Shown: piece by piece, positions 37,189 through 47,773 of the stretch | How the letters are laid out: every line of letters starts with the position of its first letter | How positions within the stretch are numbered: position 1 is the first letter of the stretch | NCBI GenBank assembly: GCA_024734555.1 | Contig: JANPWX010000162.1 | Location: forward strand, 716,337 to 780,336 | From: Trochalopteron elliotii | Taxonomy: Eukaryota > Chordata > Aves > Passeriformes > Leiothrichidae | Direction of reading: 5' to 3' | Length of the DNA: 64,000 bases | Notes under the pieces: generated by a model | What the model was told of the DNA's origin: nothing | The model's input: the letters and a program-made list of their open reading frames with translations, nothing else | Databases searched by the model: none | Position numbers and translations under genes: made by a program

Positions 37189-37637
37189 TGTTGCCTTTTT
37201 TGGGCTACCTAAAACCAGAGCCAGACAAAATTAAGAGAATAAAAAGCAGTTCTATTTATTGAAGGGTCTGCAGGTACATTTAGGGCAGATGAAGCCCCGC
37301 CAGGGGCTACACCCAAAAATGGATGATGAGTCACAGGTTTTCACACTTTTATAAGTTTAGTCCATTTGCAGATTGGGGGTTAATCTCCCAATTACAGCTT
37401 CAGATAATGAAGTCATTTACCCCAAGTTTGCCGCCCCCAACTCACTTTTGTTTCCATCTCTCAGGGCCTGAGGCAGTGAGGTGTCCTTGATTGCCAGGCC
37501 TGGAGAGGAATTGTTGTGTCTGACCAAAATGGGGAAGCAGCAGCTCACACTGTGTGTGGAGTTTAGAGTTACACACTGAAGAATTGCAGGATTACAAATA
37601 TATGAAAAATATAAAAGCTAAAAATCCTGAGGCATCA
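37189..37637 (-). mobile_element. Solo LTR, endogenous retrovirus family A (copy 6)
   Basis: A 449-bp minus-strand LTR beginning TGTTGCC (one change from TGATGCC) and ending GGCATCA. Flanks ACAC (left) and ACAG (right) are a plausible 4-bp target duplication with one mismatch. It is closely related to copies 4 and 10. Confidence 0.88.
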
Positions 37638-39234
37638 ACAGGAGCACCCACACAGCTCCTCCTGTTCTGACACCGTGGGGGCAAAAGGATGGAGCCTGGC
37701 CATGGTCCTGCTGCACTGCTGAGCTCTGAGAGCCCCAGGCAGGGTGGGACCCCCTCAAATTCCAGGATTTGCCTGGAATCACACAGGGATGTCCAGCCAG
37801 GGTGTGTCTGTTGTTCAGCGAGGTTTCAGAGCCTCTCTGTCCTCAGCAGCGTTTGAAGTCCTCACACAACCGCAGGAGGATGTGAATGCTGAGCAGCAAC
37901 GGTGTTCTGAGGAAGAAATAATTGTTTAATACAAAGAGAATATCTGTGTTTTCCTCGTTTCCCACATGATTTTATTTAGCTAAGTGCCATCAAGTCTCAA
38001 CAATGGGAACATTTCCACTTCAGCTCTGACAAAAGCCAGCCCATCTCTCGCAGTAAATCACACTCCCTCCACTAAGGCTGTTAGAAGTCACTATAAAAAT
38101 GACACAAAGAACCACACAGGGCGTGTGTGAGCCAAAACCAGCAGGGAGAGGGGGGAAGTAAAGCAGTTTTGGCCCTTATCACCACAAAGTACACTTTCCA
38201 AAGAGATTCCCAAGAAAAATAGCCTGAAGTGAGACTACTATGAGCCAGTCAGTGAGGATGTGGAGATGTTTCTGCTCATAGAGTGTCCAGATTTTCAGCA
38301 TCTTGGTGGTGTTTGAAGACATCAGTGAGGCTCCAGCCTTGTTAAACTCTGCAACCATGTAATGAAAGGCTGCTCTCCTTGGAAATCCACCCCTGACCTT
38401 GAGCTGAGCAGGTTGGCTCCCAGCCCAGAACGTGAGTGGGCAGCACTGACGGGGTGGGTGCTGATGCCATGGGAGGTGACATTACCAAACTAGAAAGTAA
38501 TTAGCACAAGCTGAACCCTAATGAGTGTTGGGCAGAATAAAATAACCTGGGGTGAGATCACCTTCCCTCCTGGGTCTGGGGAGGTGACTCTGGGCCATGT
38601 CCACACCTGTGCTGTGCCTGCTCTGCTCCTGCCCACCCCAGACTCCAGCTGAGGGGACACAGTTATTTCTGTGTCCCTGCATGCAGCTGTGTGCAGAAGT
38701 GTCTCTGGAAACCAACAGGATTCACTGTGGAGCACATAACACAGAATTATGAAGTTGTTTGCCTGAGTATTATCTAATCTTGGAGCTAAACTGAGGTCTG
38801 TGCTGATGTGGACACATTTTCTACACGAGTAATCTGCAAAGAAAATGCTCTACATAAATGCCACCTGATTCTGCTTGGATTTAATTACCTTTATTTATTG
38901 CACCGTTGTACCTGTTTATTATTTTCAGTTTCTCCTCTGGCATTTTACCTGCGGTGTTTTATCCTGCATCAGGACATCTGGGTGAGGGCAGCACAGCACC
39001 TCCGTGTCACTCTCTGCTTGGATGTGAAAGTAGGAGAGGGAATACAGAGAAAATAGATGCCAAAATAACTGCAGGCTCCAAAAATAGAGCCACAGCTCCT
39101 CACAGCGCTGGCAGGGAGGACTCTGGGGGCAGCCACCAGCCCTGCCCTGCCCAGCAGAGCACCTGCACTGGGTCAGTGCCAGTGTGGGCTCCCTCTCACT
39201 GCCAGTGTGTGCCCGTGGTCCCAGGCCAGGGCTG
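37638..39234. other. Unique non-coding DNA
   Basis: No gene or repeat is recognised in this 1.6-kb interval between two family A LTRs of opposite orientation. Confidence 0.5.
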
Positions 39235-39679
39235 TGATTGCCTTAGGGTTTTGGCTTTTATATTTTTCAGATCCTGTACTGCATTAGTGTGTAACTCTGG
39301 ACTCCATATAAAGTGTTGGTTACTGTCTTCACATTCTGGTCAGACAAAACAAATCTTCCAGGCCTGAGATCCAAGGACACCCTCTGCCTCAGACCCTGAA
39401 AAGTATAAACAAAAGTGAATTGGGGGGAAGCAAACTGGGGAATATGACTTCATTACCTGAAGCTGTAATTGGACAATTAACTCCTGTAACTGGACAATTA
39501 ACAAATAGACCAAGCTTATATCTGTCTGAAAAACTCATGACCATCATCCATCTTGGGTGTAGCCTCTGGAAGGCTCCTGACTGCCCAAGGTGTATCTATT
39601 GAAGGCCTTTAATAAATCCCCACTTTATTCTCTTAATCTTGCCTAGCCTCTGTTCTAGGTAAGCCACTCCAAGACATCA
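39235..39679 (+). mobile_element. Solo LTR, endogenous retrovirus family A (copy 7)
   Basis: A 445-bp plus-strand LTR (TGATTGCC...GACATCA) with an exact 4-bp target duplication GCTG (39231-39234 and 39680-39683). AATAAA is at 39611-39616. A private 21-bp tandem duplication at 39464-39502 repeats the TGTAATTGGACAATTAAC segment upstream of the octamer position and places two TAATTG-type sites side by side. The octamer itself has decayed. Confidence 0.9.
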
Positions 39680-39683
39680 GCTG

Positions 39684-42600
39684 TGCCAGCAGCATCTGCC
39701 CCCAGCCCTCCCTGGGGCTGACCTGGCTTCCCCCAGGGTGGCCCCACCCTGCTCTATCACCAGTGGCACAGTGCAATGAGTTGGGGCTGTAAGGAGCTGT
39801 CCAGGGTGTCCCACTGCAGCCCCAGGCTGGGCCAACCATGAATTCTGGCCTCAGGAGATTGGGGGACCCATCCAGCCACCCCTTCTCCCAGCAGGAAAAT
39901 GCTCTGGATTCTCCCCTGGGCTACAGAGGTCTCCATGCTGAGCTGTCAGCAGTTTATTATCAGACATTATTATGCCAATTAGCCCCCAAATCAAGCTCTA
40001 GCTTCAGGCAGGCTTTACCACCTGGCAGTGAGTCTGTGCTGGGCAGAGGAGCTCAGCCCTTTCCCTCAGATGGTTGCAGAATGATCAGCCTGGTCAGACA
40101 CTCCAGTTTAGCACTCAGCTGGAGACAGCTTGGGTACAAACTCCTCGGTTTGTGGCTGGTTGGGTGCCCTGCTTTGCAGGACTGGTATCAATCCTCCTTC
40201 AGATCAAAGCCCCTCTCACACATGCTCCAGTGAAGTGGAATTTTGTGCAGAATAAGGTGTTATTAACCCAGGTCTGCAATTCCCAGTGAGGAAGGAGCCC
40301 TGCCACTGAAACCATTCCTCACCAATGAACCCTGTTAAGCAGCGATTAGCAGAGCTTCCAGCACAGGGAAATGCAAACCTGTGACCTTTCCAGCTCTCAG
40401 CTGCAGCGGCTTTTAAGACATATTTTTTATTTCTTTTCATAGAATCCCAAGAAACCTGATTTTTACAGCTCTTCTCATCAGAAGTTTTTCCATTTCTCTG
40501 CTTCTGTTTGCTCCTCCTCTCCCTCTTGCTCACAGCTCCTGTGGCACCAGCCTGGGGACCCTGAGAGCTGGAGTGGGGAGAGGAACAGGGAGAACAGACA
40601 CCCTGAAGCTCAGGGATGTGTGTCCTTGGGAGGGGTCATATCCTCACCTTCCCCAGGGAGCTTTTTGACTCCTGGCAGTGCTGTGGCTCCCGCCAGGGGA
40701 GCAGAACAAGCAGATGTGCCAAAACAAGCAGCCAAAATAACAAAAATCACATCCCAGTGTGATGGGAATGGCCAAACACCCGTGTCTGTGTGTGACACAA
40801 CCACCCAAACACCCAGGATGGCCACAGGTTGTTTCATGGGGATTTGGTTGGTTTGAGCTGGCCTGAACTTGTGCTTTTCACACTGAAAATTCCCAGCAGA
40901 CCTGGCAGAGAGAGGGAAGTGGTGTCAGCTCAGGTACCAGAGCTTTTTCTTGGGGATAAGCTCTTACATCAGCTCAGAGAGCTAACAGCTGTAATTATTA
41001 GCTTTTAAAAATTCTCCAACTTTGAAATGAAAAGAAAGTTTCAGCATAAAGCAGAAATCTCTGTTAGAGGTATTGACACAGTCCTCACCCGCGTGCGTTG
41101 TCATAAACAAGGATATGATAATTAGATATTTTTAACAGACAAAATTATTTTATTTGCTTCCCTGCCAGTTTCCATGAGCCCATCAGTCATCCCCTTCATA
41201 GACAAGATTTCTTATGTTCCCTGACAGGATAAATTATATGGTTCTCATCCAGCAAATCAGCTTTACTGCGCAACATTATCTCTGGCAAAGAGATGGCTGA
41301 GAAAATCATAAATTCTGTCCAGGTTTATTAGATCTGTCTTTTATTCACATATTTATTTTATCCCGAGCTGGGGTGCATTTTTTCCATAATTATTAATGAC
41401 ATTCATAGAGGAGAGGATGTAGCTTTTGGTAGGCCAAATGCAGGGCAGTGATGCTCAGGTGATGATGGACTTTGATCAGAGGCTGTAATGAGGTCTGGGA
41501 GATGGTTGAGACCTTCCAGAACCAGAGTTAAGTGTTTTAGAAAATCTAAATTATTGGAATGACTTATTAATTACAGGCTTCCACATTTCCCCTGGTGAGC
41601 TCCCTGACAGAAGTCCAAAAATGAGCAGTGGGGCAGGAGGGGAATTTCTTCCTGCCAAGCTCTTGGTTATCCTCCAGAGGAACTGGAGAATCCCAGCACT
41701 GATCACCTCAGACTACCAAATGAAATGAAGGTGTGATGGGATGGGACACTGCAGAACTGTAAATGTCACTGTGAGTCAAGGACCTGCTGTAATGTGAAGA
41801 GCTTGAAAACAGAATGGAGAAGGAAATCAGGAGCATGGTTGGCATTTAGAGATGATGATGATGATGATGCTCATCACCAGCCCAGCCATGAGGGAACGGA
41901 GCTCTCCTGACACCCCTGACCATCACCTCCCACCAGACACCTGCTCTGAGGAAGGAAATGGTGCTTCCCAGGTGTGAAAAGGTCTTCACAAGAAGCAGAA
42001 GCCACTGCTGAATTTATTGACTGTGTGAGCAGCTGGGTGCCAGGGGCTGAGGCATTTTTCACATCACTTGTGTGTAATATGGTCAGTGTAATTCCACATC
42101 CTTTTATTCTCCAGGGCTCGTCAAAAGCACTGAGAAATGAGGCTGGAAATGTGGGCAGGGGTGAGTGAGGCTGAGTGATTGTGGAAGTTATTGATTGAAG
42201 AGTGGGAGCAATAGCATTAAAGCCTGAATCTCGTTCTATTCTGGTAGTGAGAGGAAACAACATTTTCTTAAACTATAAGTCAATAAATAATTGTTTGTGA
42301 CTTTTTTTTTACCTTTTCTGATGATGGTTTTATGTAGCTCTGAGGCATTTTGGGAAGGAGCACAGCTTTCTTGGCCTGTGGAGCAGTGAAATCCATCACA
42401 TTATCTGGCTGGTTAATGTGAAAAGGAGGAGCCTGGGTGCCTTAAAGAAAAGCAAATCTCTAACCAGCCACAGAGAACAGGAGTGACAGGAACCACAGGC
42501 AACTCATGATCTGCTAATTCTGGTGTCCTCACCCAGTTTCTACCAGGGCTCTGTGTTGAGATGTGCTCTCCATCCTCAGAAACACTGGAAGAGCATCCAA

Positions 42601-43264
42601 ACCAGTGTTTAAAAGATCAGCAATTTGTAAGGTGTAGTTTATCCAGCAAATTAAAGTTTTCCTCCACAGAGATTTCTATGAAGGAACGGGTAATTTACTC
42701 CTTTGTTCAGTCACATTAAGCTGATGAGTAAAGAGCAGGAGCAGACTGCAGGGTTTTAATTTTATTCAGCATTTGCCATTCTGGGCTGGGTTCTGGGACT
42801 GGCAGCCCAGGAGCCACGGGGCCATTTCACTGCCCTGGCTGCTCTCCTGACACTTTTAAGGAAGCCCTGCTTCTTCCAGTACAAGGGAGTTTAATCTTGT
42901 AATTAAATTAAACTTTCACTCTGAGCCAAAAAAAAAAAAAAATTGCTTTTCAAGAATGTAACTCAGAAAAGACCCGAATTCCCTTATTTCATCACCTCCC
43001 CCCAAAGTGGAACCGTTTACTGTGATTTAAATTAATCACCGAGCAGAAATTTGCGTGTAATCGGCTGCCACCAGAGCAGTCACTAATGATTTTAAGCATT
43101 TTACTCTCAGGGTCAGTGATTCCTCACCCTTTCAGGCTGGGATGAAGGGGCTGTCAGGCTCCTTGCAGTGAAATCTCCCTCGTTGAAGGGAGGGGGCTGA
43201 AGGGTGTCGGGGTTAGAACAGGTTGGAGCTGTTTGCAGCGAGGACATGGGGATGTGTGGGATGG
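39684..43264. other. Unique non-coding DNA
   Basis: No supported gene. It contains a six-unit GAT run at 41851-41869 and a 15-base A-run at 42928-42942. AT-rich blocks with TAAT cores lie at about 41100-41410 and 42990-43100 and are candidate regulatory DNA. Confidence 0.5.
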
Positions 43265-43302
43265 AGCTGCAGGGCACACAGGGGTGAAGGGCACGGTGGG
43301 GT
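43265..43302. repeat. Minisatellite, left fragment before LTR
   Basis: About two units related to GGGTGAAGGGCACAGTG lie directly left of the family C LTR and match the array resuming at 43811. They are the left end of one array split by the insertion. Confidence 0.75.
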
Positions 43303-43810
43303 TGTCAGGAAAATTAATCCACTAACACCAGAGGTTTATGTCCAAAAAGGAGACAGAGGTGTCCTGGAACTTTATTCAAATAAAGGGAGAGGTCATGGGG
43401 CATTTCCCATGGGATCTCTCACTATTTTGGAGAACACAGTCTCCTTTTTATCCCAATTTCCCTGTTGCATTTCCCTCTCTCCCCATTGACTGAGGCACTT
43501 GAGAGGTACAGGCTTCCCCAATCACCTAATACAGACCCCTCCTGATGTATAACAACCCCCCTTTTTCTTTTCCTTGTGCCAATCAATGGAATTCCTACGG
43601 AATTTATGGTTCTTCCCATTGTTTCTTTCATCTCTCAGCATCCAATTTTATTTATCAGCAGACCCACAGTTTGTTTGTAAAGACAGATCTCTCTCCTTCC
43701 ATTTATCAATCAGTGTTCCCTTCCCATTGTTGCCTTTATCTCTCAGTGCCAGTTTTATCTAGTAGCAGACCCACAGTTGGTTTGTAAAGACAAATCCCTC
43801 ATTTCTTTCA
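43303..43810 (-). mobile_element. Solo LTR, family C (copy 1), inside a minisatellite
   Basis: A 508-bp minus-strand LTR, TGTCAGG to TTTCA in plus order, flanked by GGGT on each side (43299-43302 and 43811-43814). GGGT is also part of the surrounding repeat unit, so the duplication is consistent but not independent proof. On the minus strand AATAAA (TTTATT at 43371-43376) follows a TATA-like GATAAAAAGG. Near its 5' end (plus 43613-43795) there is a direct repeat with a 108-bp period, a position where retroviral enhancer repeats occur. The same repeat is in copy 2. Confidence 0.85.
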
Positions 43811-44327
43811 GGGTGAAGAGCACAGAGGGGTCAAGGGCAGGGAGAGGTGAAGGACACAGTGGGATGAAGGGCATTTAAGGGTGAAGGGCACAGAGAGGTG
43901 AAGGGCACAGTGGGGTGTAGGGCAAAGTGGGGTGAAAGTCATGAAGGAGTGAAGGGCACAGTGGGGTCAAGGCCACAGAGGGTTAAAGGGCACTGAGGGG
44001 TGAAGGTCACAGTGGGATGAAAGACACAGTGGGGTGAAGGACACAGAAAGGTGAAGGGCACAGAGAGGTGATGAGCACAGAGGGGTAAAGGGCAACTTAG
44101 GTGTGAAGGGCACAGAGGGATGAAGGGCACAGAGAGGTGGAGGGCTCAGAGTGGTAAAGAGCATGGAGGGGTGAAGGGCATTGGAGGGGTGAAAGGCACA
44201 GAAGGGTGAAAGGCAACTTAGGGGTGAAGGGCACAGAGGGATGAAGGGCATGGTGAGGTAAAGGGCACAGAGGGATGAAGGGCACAATGGGGTGGAGGGC
44301 ATGGAGGGCTGAGGGGCACATTGGGGT
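43811..44327. repeat. 18-bp minisatellite, about 28 units
   Basis: The consensus is close to GGGTGAAGGGCACAGAGG, with variants such as CAACTTAGG that recur 121 bp apart (44093 and 44214), a sign of higher-order duplication. It continues the array left of the LTR. Minus-strand frames of 63-111 codons here read as short Pro/Leu/Cys peptides repeated with the array and are artefacts. Confidence 0.9.
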
Positions 44328-44939
44328 GCCTGGCCTTGCTGAGGGGTACAAGGAAGGCAGGATGGGTCATGCAGGGTCGAGGCAGCAGTTTTTTAGCAGC
44401 TCCCCACAGTGCTGGGGGGATGGATCCCCCAGGCAGTTCTCCCTCCTGGGTTACAGCAGAAGCTGTTAACACGAGCCACACAGAGAGACCTGCCATCTGC
44501 TTTCAAGAAATAATGTTCTCCTGCTCCTTCTAAGCGGCATTGTGGGACATGAAACCATTTCTCAGGAACAGGCACAAGATTTGAACCGACATTCCCCGAG
44601 AAAATGAATTCTGTTGCTAATTTCCCAGAGCGCGGGTTGAGCTGAGCACTCAGTGAATGATCCTAAAGCACCGCCCGGGTGTTCATTAAGCTCCAGCTTC
44701 AGTTGCTTTGTTCCTGCCGTGTTCTGACTGCAGAAAACTTCAGCCTTGGAGGCCCAGCACCTAGAGGGACTTATTTGACCAGAATGGTTATTTGGGAGCA
44801 CGAGGACCTGCAGACTTGTTTGCTTTTGTGGGCACTTTATGTTGTCTGGTCGTTTACCAAGACCATGGATATTTTTCAAAGAAACCACAAACATTTTGAG
44901 GCAGAGGAGGCAGATTTGGCTCTGCTTGGGTTTCCCCTT
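44328..44939. other. Unique non-coding DNA
   Basis: About 610 bases between the minisatellite and the inverted family C LTR. No gene or repeat is recognised. Confidence 0.5.
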
Positions 44940-45434
44940 TGAGAGGAATGACAGACTTGTCTTCACAAACAAGCAGTGGGTCTGCTCGTAGATAAAACTA
45001 GCACTGAGAGATAAAATAAGCAATGGGAAGGATTCCACTGATGGATGAATGGAAAAGAAGATATTTCCCTTTACAAACAAACTGTAGGTTTGCTGAGATA
45101 TGAAATTGGATATTGAAAAATGAAAGAAAAAATGGGGAAAACCCATAAATTCCGTAGGAATTAAAAATTAAAAGGGAGGTTATATATTAAAGGGGAATTT
45201 TAGGTATTAGGCACTCCGGGAAGTCTGGACCTCTCAAGTACCTCAGCCAGTGGGGAAAGAGAGAGGGAAATGTGGCCAGGAAATTGGGATAAATAGGAGG
45301 CTGCATCCTCCAAAATTTCAGACACCCCATGGGAAATGCCCCATGGCCTCTCCCTTTATTCGAATAAAATTGCAGGACTCCTCTGTCTCCTTTTTGGACA
45401 TAAACCTCTGGCATTTGTATTAATTTTCCTGACA
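44940..45434 (+). mobile_element. Solo LTR, family C (copy 2)
   Basis: A 495-bp plus-strand LTR, TGAGAGG to CCTGACA, homologous along its length to copy 1 in the opposite orientation. AATAAA is at 45363-45368. The 108-bp-period direct repeat near the 5' end is shared with copy 1, so it predates both insertions. The target duplication is uncertain: CCTT precedes the LTR, and CCTT follows three bases past the apparent 3' end. Confidence 0.85.
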
Positions 45435-45934
45435 ACACCTTGGACCTGCCTCAGCACAGCTGAGTTCATAGGGAGGTGATGGAGAGGTGATCATCTCACA
45501 GCCAGCCTGTGAGCCACAGAAATAATATCATTGAATCTCTCGTTATCCATTTGCGTGATTGACAGGAAAAATATTTATTTTAAAGCAAGTAACCAATCAT
45601 TAAATCTCTGGATACCAATAGTGAGGAATTAACTCGGCATTAATGGGAATGCAGTGTGCTATTATTGTGGGTAGAGAAGTAAGAAGTAAGTCACTAAATA
45701 AAGGATGAGAGATGGGTGTAGAGGCTGTACTGAAAGGAAGCAGCTGGATATCGATGCATTTGAAACAGGGAAATCCTTCAGAGCCGTTGAGGCAAGTTCA
45801 GCGCCAAGGTGTTTCCCAGAGCCCCAAAAGCCGAGGTTTGGTGATTTCAGACACATTACTGCATAGGTCCTCCTTGTCCCGGCTGAACCCACAGCTCAAG
45901 TGAAAGGGAACTGGCCGGAGGAGAAATTTCTTCT
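45435..45934. other. Unique AT-rich DNA
   Basis: About 500 bases with TAAT-type motifs around 45520-45640. No gene or repeat is seen. It leads into the CpG island. Confidence 0.5.
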
Positions 45935-46385
45935 GGACCCGGGTACTTGCACCCTGGAAAGTGCCCGCAGAGCGAGAGCAGCTCGCTGCTTTGTCAGGCA
46001 AATAATCCTTTATTTCCATCCTAATGCAATGCTCACCTGGGTTCGTCCCCGAAGCCGCCGCATCATCATGTTCCCTCATTGTGCCCGAGCACAATCACGG
46101 CTTCAAAGGGCTCGGATGGAGCCGAGGGGAGCCGGAGGGGGGATGTTTTTCTCCCGAACAATAGGCGTTGTTAAGGCTTTTGTGCTCAGCTCCCCGAGAA
46201 CACCGAGCGGGTAAATCTTCGCCAAAGGAAAGGGGGAAATCCATAAAGGTCATTCCAGCCCCGCAGATTGCTTCGTTCCCCGAGGGGTGCGGAGTAAAAT
46301 GCTGTCCCCCGGTGACAGACGGGGCACAAACCAGGGGTCCCGCGGCCGGAGGAGGATGTGCGGGGCGGGGGATGCTCAGGGAGGG
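45935..46385. promoter_or_regulatory. Internal CpG island
   Basis: By hand count about 30 CpG dinucleotides fall in roughly 430 bases with moderate-to-high GC, far denser than the surrounding DNA and at a level expected of an unmethylated island. Read on the minus strand, a strong splice-donor match (CCCAG followed by GTGAGC, junction at 46037/46036) lies within it. An upstream ATG-containing open frame (minus, 46094 to 45798) runs across the donor. This could be a minus-strand first exon of a coding or non-coding gene, or a CpG-rich enhancer. Direction and gene identity are inferred, not shown. Confidence 0.5.
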
Positions 46386-46550
46386 GATTCTCAGGGAAGG
46401 GGATGCTTATGGACAGGGATGCTCAGGGAGGAGATGCTCAGAGAGAGGGGAGGGATGGGATGGGATGGGATGGGATGGGATGGGATGGGATGGGATGGGA
46501 TGGGATGGGTTGAGGATGGAATGAGGATGGGATGGGATGGAATGAGGGTA
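46386..46550. repeat. Degenerate GATGCTCAGGGA repeats and GGGAT pentamer array
   Basis: Irregular repeats of a GGGATGCTCAGGGA-like unit begin just inside the CpG island (about 46369) and run to 46450. They are followed by about eleven perfect GGGAT units (46453-46508) and then a degenerate tail to about 46545. The pentamer plausibly arose by slippage in the degenerate array. The plus strand is rich in GGG runs separated by AT, a pattern able to form G-quadruplexes. The frames across it encode repeated Gly/Met/Trp/Asp and are not genes. Confidence 0.9.
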
Positions 46551-47333
46551 GTGGCTTCTCTTTTACCTTTAGAATCAATCAAAAACTACAACATGAATGT
46601 TCTTAGGAAGACTGAATTATCACAAGGTGCTGCCAAGCGATGCCATTTCACTGGGCTCTTTAGGTAACAGGTAAATGATCAAAATATAGGTTTGAAAAAA
46701 TACTTATGGCAAATTAATAAAAAAAACGAGAAAGAGAGAGAAAAATCTGATCACGTTGGTCATTTTGACAGAATTATTTAATAAAAATCAGAAAATAGTG
46801 CGAAGACCAGTTCTTAAGGGTTTTTTTTTTCCTAATGCTTTATATAAGCAGCGGAGAATTTTCTTTCTTTCTGTTTATATTTAGACCAACCTCCTGCATC
46901 AGAGGTAAAAATCATTTTGCTTAATTTTAGAAGCCCCTTAATTTTTTCATTACTTCAGAAGCATTCCTCCCCAGCCCCACGGCCTTCAAAGCCCAAGACA
47001 GTTGCCTAAAGACAAATTAGAGCCCGCGCTTCCTTTGTCTGCTCTAATGAGTGGCTGCCATTACCCTCGCAAATGCTTCCAGGGCTGTGAGCTCTTAAAT
47101 GCCTGTTTTCAATAAAGGGAAGATATAATTTTAGTTTTGAATGTTTTAAGGTTTAATTACACAGTAGCCCCTCTGCAAATCCTCCTTCCCCTTGTTTGCA
47201 GGTCGGTGCTTTAAAATAGCTGAGGCGGGGGTGAGCTGGCTCGTCCCTCCCCAGGCAGCTGTCCCACCTGGGTGGCAGCAGGGGACAATGTTTCTGGACA
47301 GGTTCTTCTCTGAGCAGCTCTATCTTGTGGTTT
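46551..47333. other. Unique AT-rich DNA, candidate regulatory block
   Basis: AT-rich, with many TAAT/ATTA cores, AATAAA-like runs and scarce CpG, especially 46670-47180. No repeat or gene is recognised. A developmental enhancer is possible but untested. Confidence 0.4.
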
Positions 47334-47769
47334 TGATAGCCTTAGGATTTTAGCTTTTATATTGTTCAAATCCTGTACTGCTTTAGAGTACAAACTCTGT
47401 ATAAAGTGTTAGTTATTGTCTTCACGTTTTGGTCAGACAAAATCATTCCTCTAGGCCTGAGAACCAAGGACACTCTACAGCTTCAGGTCCCGAAGAGTAT
47501 AAACAAAAGTGAATTGGGGGGAAGCAAACTGGGGGTAAATTACTTCATTACCTGAAGCTGTAATTGGAGAATTAATGCCTGATATATGAATAAACCAAAC
47601 TTATATCTGTCTGAAAAACGTGTGTCCCTTCATCCAGTTTGGGTGTGGCCCCTTGGGAAGACTTCGTCTGCCCTTCATGTACCTGAAGACCCTTCAATAA
47701 ATATATTCCCTTTTATTCTCTTAATTTTGTCTGGCCTCCTTTTTTAGGTAAAGCCCAAAAAAGGCAATA
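47334..47769 (+). mobile_element. Solo LTR, endogenous retrovirus family A (copy 8)
   Basis: A 436-bp plus-strand LTR from TGATAGCC to GGCAATA, flanked by an exact 4-bp duplication GTTT (47330-47333 and 47770-47773). AATAAA is at 47696-47701. The 3' terminus has drifted from CA to TA. The octamer region is mutated. Confidence 0.88.
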
Positions 47770-47773
47770 GTTT

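Noticed and set aside
33520..37637. LTR copies 5 and 6 as a deleted provirus
   Set aside because: They belong to different subgroups (the octamer site and regions near the ends differ), and the intervening 3.2 kb has no retroviral features.
43939..44351. Minus-strand frames rich in repeated Pro/Leu/Cys peptides
   Set aside because: They are translations of the 18-bp minisatellite and are open in more than one frame.
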